64,000 nt of DNA from Tetradesmus obliquus (taxonomy: Eukaryota; Chlorophyta; Chlorophyceae; Sphaeropleales; Scenedesmaceae). The DNA lies in NCBI GenBank assembly GCA_030272155.1, contig CP126193.1, positions 3,844,001 through 3,908,000 on the forward strand. The letters are read 5' to 3'. Position numbers and translations under genes: made by a program. The notes beneath the pieces are model-generated. The model ran no database searches. It was not told where the DNA came from and saw nothing but the letters and a program-made list of their open reading frames with translations. Shown here piece by piece: positions 22,515 to 33,512 of this stretch (the stretch's first letter is position 1; each line of letters begins with the position of its first letter).

Positions 22515-24064
22515 ATGGAGTTCACAAACGGACAGCGGTGGATGTGGCTGGCGGTTCTTGTGGTGTGCTTTGCCGTAGCCCCGTCCGGTGAGTACCTAAA
22601 CACGTTCATTGTCCTTTTTAATGTGCTTGGCTTGAAGGTTTGCTCCTGTCCCCGGAGTTGGTTGCTACTACGCTGTGGTGACACCCGAGTCTGCTCCACC
22701 AGTTGCAGCAGTGATCCCTCCGCGATTAGCAGCACACAAGGGTCGCAAGCGAAAGCAGTTGTGAAACTGCTTTTTATCCGTTCCATCAAATACAGCCAAA
22801 GCCATGTTGTGCTTGCTGTGCTGTGTCACACAACCAGCCCATCACGCTGTTGCAGACCAGAGATGCGGTGCCTTAACTAGCTAGGCACACACCAGCATGC
22901 AGCTTCGGCACAGCAGTTTGCTCTCCATTGCTATTTAACATGGTGCCACTACCACTGCCTACATCTGTTCTGACTCCGGTGACCTGCTGCCGTGCCTGCA
23001 GCGCATGCACAGAAATGGTGGAGGAAAGGTGTCCTGGAAGCACACAAGGGCTTCAAGGTCCGGCTGTATACCAAAGCCCAATATGCGCGGTCTATGACGT
23101 CGGTGGTTTATAAGGGGGCCACCATCCTGTACGTCGGAACGCGCAAGGTGCGCCTGATTGGTTAGTGCCGCCAGTCAGGCCCAGCCTGCTGCAGATGCTG
23201 GCTCAACTGAGGGTGCTTGCTTGCTTGCATGTTCAACGGCCCAGCAGAAGATAGCCAACATGCATAGCTGGTAGGACGCACAGCTGTTGCCAAGCATAGC
23301 ACATCTGGCACAGCAGCAGTGTGGGCTAGGCGCGCCAGCGCCTCTATGAGTGGCTGGGGCTGAGACAATCAACTCTGGACCGTGCTGTTGGTGCTGCTGA
23401 CACTGCTGCTGCTGCTGCTGCTTGCTGCTGTGCTGTTATTGTTACGCGCAGGATTGGGGTGGAGCACATTCGGATGTGAGTGGCAGCAGCAGCACCAGCA
23501 GCTTGCTGCAATGAACACATGCAGACAAAGTGTCGAGGAGTCGCAGCCGGCAGCTGCTGCATCATCATCCACCATAATTGTCGGGAAGCTGGTCACAGAT
23601 GACGGGCCTTGTCTGCCTGCACATGACATTGACACCATGAATTGGGCCTGTGCAGCCCACGCAGCGCTACTCTTGCACTGTCCTAGTGCTAGCCGCTGCC
23701 ATTGCGCCAGCCACAAGCATCTGCTTTCCACAGGTCAAGGCAGTGACAGTGCTCTTCCTAGGCCGTAAGTTGTTCCTTGCTGGCGCTGGCTTCTTACATG
23801 CCTTGCTGCGCTGTATTGCTGCATTGCTGCATTGCTGCGTGCGCACGCAGGTCTTTGCTGTTGTCGACTCCAACAGTGACGGCGTGGTCGACTATGTGCA
23901 CTCCCTGGTGGTGGATGGCATCAACACGCCCCACGGCATCGCGCTGCAAGGCGACTCGCTGTTTGTTGCCTCCTATGAGGACTTTCCTGATGACGGCGTC
24001 AAAGAGAAGGGGCTCATCTGGCGCCTGGACAACGTGCACCAGTACGCGCTGCAGAACATGGTGT

Positions 24065-24095
<31 letters not shown>

Positions 24096-27000
24096 TATGT
24101 GCTGCGTGTGCCTGTGTGCCTGTGTGTGAAGCAGCTGCAAGCCATGTTCAGTGTGGAGAGTAGGTGGCAGCGTGTGTTGCTGATCATGGCATGTGCGACG
24201 GACCAAAGTAGGTTGTGAGGCCCCACAGTGCCTGCAGCAGAGACAGCAGCAACTGCTGGTGTGAAGCGCCGGGTGCGTAACACTCGCGTCTGTGTGCCTG
24301 TCGCCTGCAGACCTACAAGAGGAACGGCACTGACCTCAAAGTCATCACTGACGCCCTGCCTGGGGACCGCTGGCATGGGTGAGAGTACTTGGGCTGCTGC
24401 TGCCAATGCTGCTCTGAGTTTGGCTGCAATTGCCCTCAGCCATGTGAGGGCTGCTTATGCGCGCACACTGCACCTATTTCAAGCATGTTGTGTGCAGGCT
24501 GCTCAGGCTGCTATGGCCACCCACAAATGTATAACAGCTCCCACACGTCTAGCGCGTTACATCTGTCACCAACAGTTTCTTGATGGTATTGTCCATCCAA
24601 GATGGTGCCAGGACCCACATGTAACTATCCTCTCTCTGTTGTGGCCGTATCTGACACGCCGCGCCCCGCATGCAATGGCTGCAGCTGGCGCTACATCAAG
24701 TTTGACAGCAAGGACCAGCTGCTGGTCACCATCGGCATCCCCTGCAATGCCTGCGAGGTGGATGACCCTGCAGCTCCAGCCGGTGACGGCGGTACCGGCA
24801 AGTTCCGCTACGGTGAGCAGGGCACGAGTACGCTGCATACTCTCAGTGTGGCGTCTTCTTTTGTCTGTTCGGCACTCGAAGGCAAGCTAAGCTGAGAACA
24901 TGGCAGCTCCAGCGCAGGGTATTTCCTTCAGCTCGCCTGCATGGTGTGCAACCAGCAAGTGTCAGCCTACACATCAACGCTGCTAGTGATTGGCATTGAG
25001 GCCAAAGCAAAGCAGGGCCAGCAGAACAGCAGTGTGTGCTATGCCCGTACTTGTCCTCACTCTGTCAAGCGCACATTGCCAAACAGAACAGCCGCTCAGC
25101 CTGCAAGGCATTTTCACCGCACCCTACTCCCAGGGGGAAACAACAGCACCCTGCACTTCTCAGCCATGCCCTGGAAGCTGCCCTGCATTCTGTCACTCTG
25201 CGCCCCCGTATGTCACTCTGCGCCCCCGTATGTCACTCTGCGCCCCCGTATGTCACTCTGCGCCCCCGTATGTCACTCTGCCCCCCCGTATGTCACTCTG
25301 CGCCCCCGTATGTCACTCTGCGCCCCCGTATGTCACTCTGCGCCCCCGTATGTCACTCTGCGCCCCCGTATGTCACTCTGCGCCCCCGTATGTCACTCTG
25401 CGCCCCCGTATGTCGCCCCCGTATGTCGCCGCAAAGCTCCATGATTGTCGCGACAGACCTACTCCCTGCCAGTCTGATCTGTGGTCTGCGCACTGCTGCT
25501 GCAGGCACCATCTACCGCCTTAATGTGGCCAACCCCAACGCCGCACCAGTGGTTGTTGCCACAGGCGTGCGCAACAGCGTGGGCCTTGAGCACCACCCCG
25601 ACACAAAGGTGCGCTGCTGTTGCACAGGGGGCCTGCTGTTGCACAGGGGGCCTGCTGTTGCACAGGGGGCCTGCTGTTGCACAGGGGGCCTGCTCAATCA
25701 GCAACACCACCCACACTATGCTGCTTGCTGTGCTGTGCTGGCAGCCGTGTGCCTGATTACAGCTGCTGGCATGTTGCAAGAAGCAGAGCGGGCATTACTA
25801 TGTCCGCTGTGTATGGTTGTGCGCCTGCAGCTGGCTACGTCTCTTTGTTAGGGTTGTGCCTCACTCCAAACGTTTTGCTGCGCGTCTTTTGTGTGTGATG
25901 CTGCTGTACATCGCTGCTACGCGTGCATGTGCTGTACTTAATGGACAACGGGCGTGATGAGATGTGCTTTACTTGACCTTGCTGTTAACCATGGACGTGT
26001 GTGCTGCATTGCCTTATTTGCAGGAGCTGTACTTCACGGACAATGGGCGTGATGACATGGGCCCCAACAGGCCCGACTGTGAGCTCAACAAGGTCACACA
26101 GGACGGCCAGGACTTTGGCAGCCCCTACTGCCATGTGAGTGGGCAGGGCTGGCACAGTTGTAACAGTAGTTATAACAGTAGTTATAACGCCACGCAGGGT
26201 GCATGCAGACACAACCAGCTTGCAGGAACAGGCGATGCAATGAGGCTCCCCAGGCTGAGAATGAGGGCTTGTGATTTGCAAAGGAGGGCCCTAGCTCCTG
26301 CGCAGCACGCTGCAAGCGTTGACTGGCAGCATGATGCTGCCTGGCAATTCTGCTGTGCTTGCTGCTAGCAGCGCAGCCACAGTACTGCAAGCAGGCCAGC
26401 AGCTGCCGCTTCTCACACTGCTGTGCATAAACCTGCCCACTACAACAGCTCAGAACAAGATTGTGTGCTGTGCTGCGCTGTGCTTGCAGACGCAAGGCTT
26501 CGGCGCACCCATGAGGCGCAGTGTGGGGCGCAGCCAGCCCATCAACAACGAGACGCTAGCCATTGGCGGCCCAGTCCAGAACTGCACAAGTGAGTGTCAA
26601 CGCGTAGTAGGATGGGATGAGTTCTTACGTAGAGCTTTTAGCCCCATACCAGGCATGTCCGTGTCCTTTTCCAACTTAATTTGAATGTACGCACAGAACA
26701 GCATAAGCTCAAGCAGGCTTGCCTGCTTCTGATGCGGGAAAACGTGTAACTTGTAACACAAGTAAGGCCAGAGAGTGGCCGGTGTGGCAGCTGGCAGCCT
26801 GCAGCTTGCAGCTTGAAGCTTCAGCACCACGTGCCTTTGGCTCTGCGTGACAAGTTGCCAGCAGCAGCTGCCTCGCGCATATGTGCCGCAATCAATGCGC
26901 GTGCTGGCAGTTGCCTGGCCTTGTCGCTGGTGCTGCTTGCGTGTGGCACGCAGTCCCAACGCTCCTGTTCCGATCCCGCTAGATTGCCTCAGTGGTGCAG

Positions 27001-27407
27001 CGCAACGGGCTCATCCTGACGTGCTGCTATTGCCTTGTTTGCGCCACTTAATAACCAAAGTAAACTTGTCCTGGCCCATGTCACTGCAGAGGAAGTGGCA
27101 GAGGGCCGCAGGGTGGCGCCAGTGCAGGCGATGGGGCCTCACGTGGCTCCCCTGGGGCTGCGCTTCTACAGGTGGAGCAAGGACGCAAAGGCCGCATTCC
27201 CCAAGGAGTGGGACAGGACACTGTTCATTGTGCAGCGCGGCAGCTGGAACCGCGAGCCTCAGCCGATCGGGCAGCGCATCATGAGCCTGCGGCTGAATGC
27301 TGCCGGCGCCCCCTCGGACTACCGCAAGTTTGTGTCTGGCTGGCTGAAGCAGAACGCGACCAGCAAGGGTGCCGCTGCGGGCGACGACTCGTGGGGTGCG
27401 TTTGCAC

Positions 27408-27444
<37 letters not shown>

Positions 27445-27746
27445 AGGTCACACTGGTCTCCTGATGCCGCCTGCATTGTGCTCGAATTTTGACAGGCGTC
27501 CAGCACATGTCCTCAGCATCCATACACGTTGGTCATTGCGCATGCTGCACTGCTTACTGGGCGCACTGTGCCACTGCATCTTCTCACAAGCCCCTGCTGC
27601 TTGCTGGCGCATCTGGGCACATGGTGTGTGTTGTGATTGCAGGGAGGCCGGCTGACCTGGAGCAGCTGCCTGATGGCTCTCTGCTGATCAGCGATGACAC
27701 CTCAAGCTCAATCTTCAGGGTGACATGGGAGGGCAAGAGGCGCTGA
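22515..27746 (+). CDS. Secreted PQQ-dependent sorbosone/pyranose dehydrogenase-like protein
   Basis: Ten exons (22515-22587, 23002-23147, 23851-24060, 24311-24378, 24685-24812, 25505-25608, 26024-26134, 26490-26589, 27090-27395, 27643-27746) join in frame to 449 residues. The N-terminus MEFTNGQRWMWLAVLVV looks like a signal peptide. Beta-propeller blade motifs follow: VFAVVDSNSDGVVDY, NTPHGIALQGDSLFVA, GVRNSVGLEHHPDTK, ELYFTDNGRDDMGPNRPDC, RTLFIVQRGSWNRE and DLEQLPDGSLLISDD. These are hallmarks of the soluble quinoprotein glucose/sorbosone dehydrogenase fold (CAZy AA12-like). That family oxidises sugars or sugar aldehydes using PQQ and calcium, outside the cytosol. PQQ use is inferred from family; I cannot confirm every PQQ ligand. 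Introns carry large minisatellites and an exon-edge echo. Confidence 0.85.
24061..24095 (+). repeat. (GT)n followed by a poly-G run
   Basis: A dinucleotide run starts within the donor of dehydrogenase intron 3 (ATG|GTGTGTGTG) and is followed by about 16 G. The donor is therefore embedded in a microsatellite, which could vary in length between strains. Confidence 0.8.
25191..25420 (+). repeat. 20-bp minisatellite, about 11.5 copies, dehydrogenase intron 5
   Basis: The unit CGCCCCCGTATGTCACTCTG repeats almost perfectly, with one G-to-C variant at about 25281. It keeps all frames open and creates spurious proteins with a VCHSAPPY-type repeat. It is intronic. Confidence 0.95.
25615..25693 (+). 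repeat. 19-bp minisatellite, 4 copies, abutting a splice donor
   Basis: The unit GCTGTTGCACAGGGGGCCT begins about 6 bp after the exon end at 25608 (AAG|GTGCGC). It is unrelated in sequence to the 20-bp array in the preceding intron. Confidence 0.9.
25932..25964 (+). repeat. Exon-edge echo: start of dehydrogenase exon 7
   Basis: 33 bp match 26027-26059 with 4 differences (CTGTACTT..GGACAA.GGGCGTGATGA). The copy lies 95 bp upstream of the true exon, which starts at 26024 after TTGCAG. The copy's own upstream bases lack an AG acceptor. Confidence 0.88.
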
Positions 27747-29810
27747 GCGAGACGCTGATGGCCGCGTGACAGCAGCACAAAAACTGTCCGCCTGAGATGC
27801 TGCTCGTGGGCTGGGCTGGCAGCGCACACCTGTCGCAGTGTCGGAATGCAAGCTCACATACTTCAGCATGGTATGGCATGCTGCCATTTGATGCACCGCC
27901 TCGTCAGTAGGCAAGGCGGCAGCTGGTGCTGCTTTGCGGGCTTGACGGGCAAGGGCGGCGGGGTATATGAGCAGCGCATGTTGCGTTTGAGATAGAACCG
28001 TATGTGCCTGGCGCACAATGGAGCAAGGAGAGTTCCTGCCCGCCTTCAGCTGGATCCCAGCCATTTTGCAGTACTCGTTCATCCTGCATTTTGCCTGCGT
28101 GCCTCAGGCAGTACAGCACATCATTGTTTGGTTTTCAGCACAGTGTACGCTTAGTCACCTAGTCGTTGTCACTGCATCTTTTGGGTTCATGGTCAGAGTT
28201 TGCACCAGCCTGCTGCTGCAGTACAGCACGCTGGCAAACACATGCAAGGCTGTGCCTGGCTGGTGTGCATGCCCCCTGTGCACAACGAATTTGCTTGCAT
28301 GCGCGAAATGTTTTGGCAGTTTGACTATTTCATGTGACACTTGTACATACGGATGACACACTCACGCATTTTTCAGTGAGGCTATCGCATCCTACATTTG
28401 TTTGTGTGCCTGCATAAGGTCAGGCTCCCCGAATATTGTTGGCGTGCGCACGCGATCAGCACGATTGGGTTGTGCACAGCATGCGGTGGTGTTCCCAAGG
28501 GCAGTTGCTCTGACTACACACCACACAGTGGCACTGGTCCTGCAGGCCCAGCAGAAGCTGGTGCACCCGTGGGCGGCACTTCCCTTTGGCCAGCTTTGGA
28601 AGTACTGGGTACTGACAAAGGGTTTCCACCAATATGCATGTGTTTCCATCAGAGGTGGGCGGTCCCTGCGACGTGTTGTGTGCCGCAGCTGCCGTGTATG
28701 CACCACACGCTGCGGCAGCAAGGGTGGGCTGCAGGCAGTACTGAACTAGAGTAGTACACTCAGGCTCATGTGGCTCTCCAAGGGCTCGCAAGTTGCGAGC
28801 AAACCACGTGGCATATGTCATTGTTTGACTAGCATTCGGTTTGTCAGGGTAACCAATTTTCGCGTTGTTACACTGCGCTGCATACTTCACAGCGAATCAG
28901 TGGACTGATGTGTAACAAACACTCAGATGACAGGCGATTTGCACCAGTGTATGACGGTGGTACCAAGGCATATTTGAAAATGTGTACTTCACAGCGAATC
29001 AGTGGACTGATGCCGCGGCGGCCGTTGTATGCGCAGCATAACACTATGCTAGCAGCACTACATCCAGCCCTGCCCTGTGCCCTGGCATGCATACATCTGC
29101 AGCAAGCGACGGCGGCAACCATAACTTCTGGCGCAATCGCATGCTGCCCTACAGCCATGCCTGCATTTTGAGCGCTCAACAGCCCTGCAAAGCAGCGCAA
29201 CCACGCTCGCACGCAGCACCAGCAGAGCAGCGCTCAACAACCCCGCAACTCAGCGCAACCACCGCTCGCACGCAGCACCAGCAGATAAGACAGTGCACTG
29301 TGCACAGTGCCACGTGGGTGCAGGTGCTGACTGCCACCAACACCGGCTCAGCCCTGCTGTGAGCGTGCCATGTTGCGTGCGATGACCTGTTACCAACAAG
29401 ATAGTATCTGATGCCTATGGGAGGCCTGGCGCGGATAGCCCAGCATACCGACCCAACAACGACAGCGATGCACTGCCAGCCGCTGCTGCCACCCACGCCT
29501 GCGTAGTGTGGGTGGCAGTACACCCAGCACCTGCTTACACGGCAGTGCTGTCAAGGCTGTAACTGACCCTTCAGCAAAAGCTCAAGCGCACAAACATGCA
29601 ACAAAACCTGAATGGTGAAGCGCCACGCGCAGCCTGCGTACAACACGACTTGAGGCTTTGGCTGCCACCGCAGCAGCAACCACTGCCCTACTGCCTGATT
29701 CACACCGCACCCACACCATCGCTCCAGCTGTGCAGCGTCACCATCATCATCACACCCACAGCACCCCAGCCTGCTGTCATAACACCCTAAACTAACATGT
29801 TATTTTACAA
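27747..29810. other. Convergent intergenic region, dehydrogenase / splicing factor
   Basis: Both genes end into this 2.06-kb stretch and I see no gene. It contains a perfect 28-bp duplication (28883-28910 and 28985-29012) and a looser repeat of about 50 bp around 29175-29285 (CAGCGCAACCACGCTCGCACG-like). TTACA at about 29805 is TGTAA on the minus strand, immediately after the splicing-factor stop. Confidence 0.5.
28883..29012. repeat. Perfect 28-bp direct repeat, 102 bp apart
   Basis: TACTTCACAGCGAATCAGTG and the next 8 bases occur at 28883-28910 and again at 28985-29012. The spacing resembles that of the intronic exon-edge echoes, suggesting the same duplication process outside genes. Confidence 0.95.
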
Positions 29811-30784
29811 CTAGGGCGGCGGCGGGAAGCCCAGCAGTGGGTTCAGCCCTGCTGCTGCACCCAGCCCTGGGATGCTACCAGCCATAGCAGGCACAGAAAG
29901 TGGCGCTGTCATGCCTGCTAAGCCCTGCAGCCCTGCAAACCCTGGTAGCCCTGCAAGCCCCGGCATCAGCCCTGCCCCGAGGTTTGGCATGCCAGCCATA
30001 CCTGGCATGCTGCCGAGTGCCGGCACTGCCGGCAGGGGCGCCGGCGTGATCCACTCGCCTGCTGCTGCCCTGTTGTAGTCAACGTCTGTCACGTGGCTGG
30101 CCTTCACCTGCAGCGATGCAGTGATGCAACATGAGGCAGCGGCCAGCAGCAGACACATATGATCAGCGGCGTGCAAAGGGTGGTGCAGAGCAGCAATCAT
30201 GCAAGCGCATGCTGCCAGGTTGCAATACAGTAAGAAGCCCTGCGCAAACAAACAGGCCGCTGCCCCGCCCTGCGCCTTTCTTCTGTGTAGCTGCGCAGAT
30301 TTGACTCGCAACATGCCTTGCTCAGAGCTCGCATCAATCTCACAGCCGTCCATGCAAATCCCACTATGTCTGCTGGCACTGCAGCTGCCGCCAATGCCTT
30401 TTCACGCACGACATCTGCTGCCACTGCATCTGCTGGCACTGCATCCCGCACTACACCTGCCAGCAATGCATGTCACCCAGCGTGCACCTGCTGGCATTGC
30501 ACCTGCTGGCTCTGCATCTCCCATGCACCGCATGTCATGGACACAGCACCTGCTGTCACCGCGCCTGCCACCACTGCACCACCCCGCACCTTGTTGTCGT
30601 CAAAGAGCCGCCCGTCCATCATCTGCTTGCACTTGGCCGCCTCCGCGCTGGCCGCAAACTTGACGTACACGCGGCATGGCTCACCCTCAGCCACGTCCTC
30701 GCCCGGCACAGGCACAGCAATGCCCAGCACCTTGCCGCAGCGCACTGACTCCTCGTACACCATCTCAGACACCTGGCAGGAATG

Positions 30785-30815
<31 letters not shown>

Positions 30816-30950
30816 GGCAGCAGCAGCAGCAGCGGCAGCAGCAGCAGCAGCAGCAGCGGCAGCAGCAGCAGCAGGTCACAGCAGTGTTACACAGGCCGGC
30901 AGCGCACCGCCTCCTCGTACACCATCTACAACACCTTGCAGGAGACACAC

Positions 30951-30986
<36 letters not shown>

Positions 30987-33512
30987 ACAGGCCACAGAAA
31001 CCAACAGGCGTTACAAACAAGCCAGATGGCAGCAGAACTGTAAGCTGGACAAGCACAGCAGCCAGGCATCCAGCACGGTGTGCAGAGGATAGCGTCACGT
31101 GCCCAGGTAAAGCTACTAGCTTACTGCTGTCCTGCAAGGGTATGCAATCACAGTTGGCCGACTGTGATTGCCTACCCTTGCAGGGCAGCAGTAAGACCAG
31201 TAGCGAGACCAGTCAGAACACCACCATGCTGGCAGCCACAGCGGTCCTCGCAGTGCCCTCCCTGCTGCTGCTTCAAACCTCACCTCCTGGCGCTCGTCGC
31301 TGCTTCTGATAGCCGCTGCATCGAGCAGCTCCTCCAGCACATTTAGCTTGCAGGAAACATGATGCTCGCGTGACAGCATTTGACCCCGCTTGCCAGGCCG
31401 GATACATGCACAATGCCAGCAGCGCCAGCAGGCCCCCAGCTGCTGCTTCACCCTTGCACCAAACACACCGAATACGTTTTTTCTGGTGACCAGGGGCGCA
31501 AAACTCGACTGGCTGGCCATACACAGCAGTGAAGAGGACCTGATTGCCTGCTGCAGCTTGATTATCTCACCTCCTGGCGCTCGTCGCTGCTCCTGATGGC
31601 TGCTGCGTCCAGCAGCCCCTCCAGCAGCACCACGGCAGTCACACCGCCCATCAGCGCGGCAGCAACCTGCTGCGCTGCTGCCATCGTGTCGTTGGCAGCG
31701 CCTGCAGCAGACACGGCGTGAGGCGATGCAAAGCGGTACGCAGCAGGTGAGCATGGTGAGAATGTGGCCTTGACAGCAGCGCTGCCTGGCACGCTTGCAC
31801 TAAAAAGGAGCGACATGAGCGGGGCGGAAGTCATGCCGGCTAGCCGGCTAGTCACTGCCTGACTTGCTGAGACTGCGGCCAACAGCCTTGCAAAGGCAGC
31901 ACAAGCACCACTGCCAGCCGAAAAAAACCAGTTTCACTGGATCGGCAGACACCGCATCTGGCACCCAGCAGGAGAACATCCAAACTGAAGTGCCATGGTT
32001 GGCAGCGGCCACCCCTTGCGCTGTGCAGCTACTACGCCAGCTATCATGCCAGCGCGCCGCACCTGTCGCTGCGCTGGTGCCTGGCACGTAGCCCTTGGGC
32101 CGCCCGATGTTCATCTGCCGCCCGCACAGCTCCGTCTTGTCCAGCGTCATCGCGGTGGTGGCCAGCTCCTCTGTGCGGAACTCCACAAAAGCAAAGCGGC
32201 CTGCGCAAGAAGCGATGCAGCAGCAAGATGTAGTGGCGCCAAGTACAGGGCATGGACAGCAGCAACAGGTGTGAACGATACTATGTGCCAGGCATGCCTG
32301 TGCCGATGAACTGCGCCCGGCTTTGAGTACTGCCAGCAGTTGCAGGAGGCAACAGCATCTTGGTGTGCGTGCAGAATCTGCAGGGATGTGCCTGCTGCTA
32401 AGCACCCAGCTCCACTGTGCCCACATGTGCTTCTCAAAGGGTGTTTGAACCTGACCCCACAGCCCACGGCCTGCACCATGCAAAGACCCAACAGGTCCTA
32501 AGCAGCTCGCATACATATTGATGTCTGCACAAGCTGCCTGTTGCCGCTGCCGCTGTGCCTGCAGCCGGCCACACACACCTGTGTTGTCCATCTTCACTGT
32601 CAGCACTGGCGGGTTGGTCACTGGATCGGGCACCATGCCAGCCAGAGCAGCATTGAACAGCTCCGTCAGCATCTCAATCGTGACAGTGCCGATCGCCAAG
32701 TTGCCGATGTATATCTCGCGCGACTTGCGAGCCTCCACACTGCCTGCGCCAGCAGCAGCAGCCACGGCTGCAGAGCCCATCGCTGATTGCGCTGCTGCTA
32801 CCATCGCTGCAGGGGCGGCCACAGCTGTAACGCCGCCGCCGAGCAGCGCCTGCTGCTGCGCAAGCATCTGCCGCTGCAGCTGCGCCTGCGCCTGTGCTGC
32901 TGCCAGCGCCTGCATCTGGGCCTGCGAGCAACATGCAGCACCATACGCGGTTGTGTCAGCAGTTGCGCATGCCTGCAGTCCAATGACAGATCATGCCATG
33001 CCGGACATACTTGCATGACGCTGCAGCAGCGGAGCTTCTCCTAACGTTGCCCACAGGGACCGCACAACATGAGATGAGCAGCTCTACCTATGCCACAAAC
33101 ACAATAAGCATCGCCTTGTCTGCGTGCTGTACGGTCCAGCATGCGCACTACAGCAATACCAGAGTCGCATGTTGCCGCTGCTGCTGCTGCTGCTGTTGCT
33201 GCACTTACCACTGCGCTGTTGGGGTCTGGGTCTGCCCATCCTCGCCTTTCCCTGCTCCGGCTGCAGGCACGCATGCGCACAAACATGTGTGAGTTGGCTT
33301 GAAATTCGTGTTGCAGGCTGTGAATGGACCGCATAAATGGCATCCAGGCAGCAACACAGTTGCAGTGCACAGCATAGGGCAGCTGCTGCTGAGGCACAGC
33401 AAACCAGCGTCTGCTGGCCACGCGCAACATACCTTCTCCTCCTGTCTCTGCTCCTGCTTCTACTTCTGCTGCGTTTCCTGTTAGATCTATCCCTGCTCCT
33501 ATCCCTAGCCAT
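29811..33512 (-). CDS. U2AF65-like splicing factor: RS, single RRM, C-terminal UHM
   Basis: Seven exons (33433-33512, 33209-33260, 32579-32921, 32063-32200, 31571-31701, 30590-30772, 29811-30107) join in frame to 407 residues. The N-terminus MARDRSRDRSNRKRS is an RS region. It runs into RRGWADPDP, a basic-then-Trp motif like the U2AF-ligand motif with which U2AF65 binds U2AF35. One RRM follows (REIYIGNLAIG as RNP2, RFAFVEFR as RNP1), closest in style to U2AF65 RRM1. The C-terminal domain has an acidic helix (SSDERQEVSEMVYEES), RVYVKF, and GRLF, the R-x-F loop that defines a UHM. The tail is Gly/Met/Pro-rich. A second canonical RRM, expected in U2AF65, is absent. Likely role: 3' splice-site or branch-site recognition in the nucleus. 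Two intron segments echo its exon edges. Confidence 0.82.
30781..30880. repeat. CAG/CTG repeat tract in a splicing-factor intron
   Basis: This is a nearly pure (CAG)n with CGG interruptions on the plus strand, CTG on the coding strand. It lies directly upstream of the acceptor of exon 6 and acts as its pyrimidine-containing tract. A second tract lies at 30951-30990. Confidence 0.8.
30896..30943 (-). repeat. Exon-edge echo: acceptor and start of splicing-factor exon 6
   Basis: About 48 bp match 30735-30781 (shared core CTCCTCGTACACCATCT), covering exon codons, the acceptor and the first bases of the CAG tract. On the minus strand the copy is upstream of the true exon (start 30772) by about 160 bp. 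Confidence 0.85.
31113..31203. repeat. Long hairpin (inverted repeat) in a splicing-factor intron
   Basis: The arms 31113-31154 and 31161-31203 pair over about 42 bp with few mismatches (CTGCAAGGGTA.GCAATCACAG against its complement) around a 6-base loop. It is foldback-element or hairpin-RNA like. Confidence 0.85.
31278..31340 (-). repeat. Exon-edge echo: end of splicing-factor exon 5 and its donor
   Basis: About 62 bp match 31565-31627 with 6 differences, including the donor and the codons for SSDERQEV. On the minus strand the copy lies about 287 bp downstream of the true exon end (31571). Confidence 0.9.

Noticed and set aside
23730..23775. Possible extra dehydrogenase exon reading AVTVLFLGRK
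   Set aside because: It resembles the preceding exon end (ATILYVGTRK), but including it would duplicate a propeller strand; the direct join to 23851 gives the expected blade. It could be a heavily decayed echo.
24941..25851. ORFs of 167-271 codons with a VCHSAPPY-type repeat
   Set aside because: They are translations of the 20-bp and 19-bp arrays in dehydrogenase introns, and the real exons lie in between in another frame.
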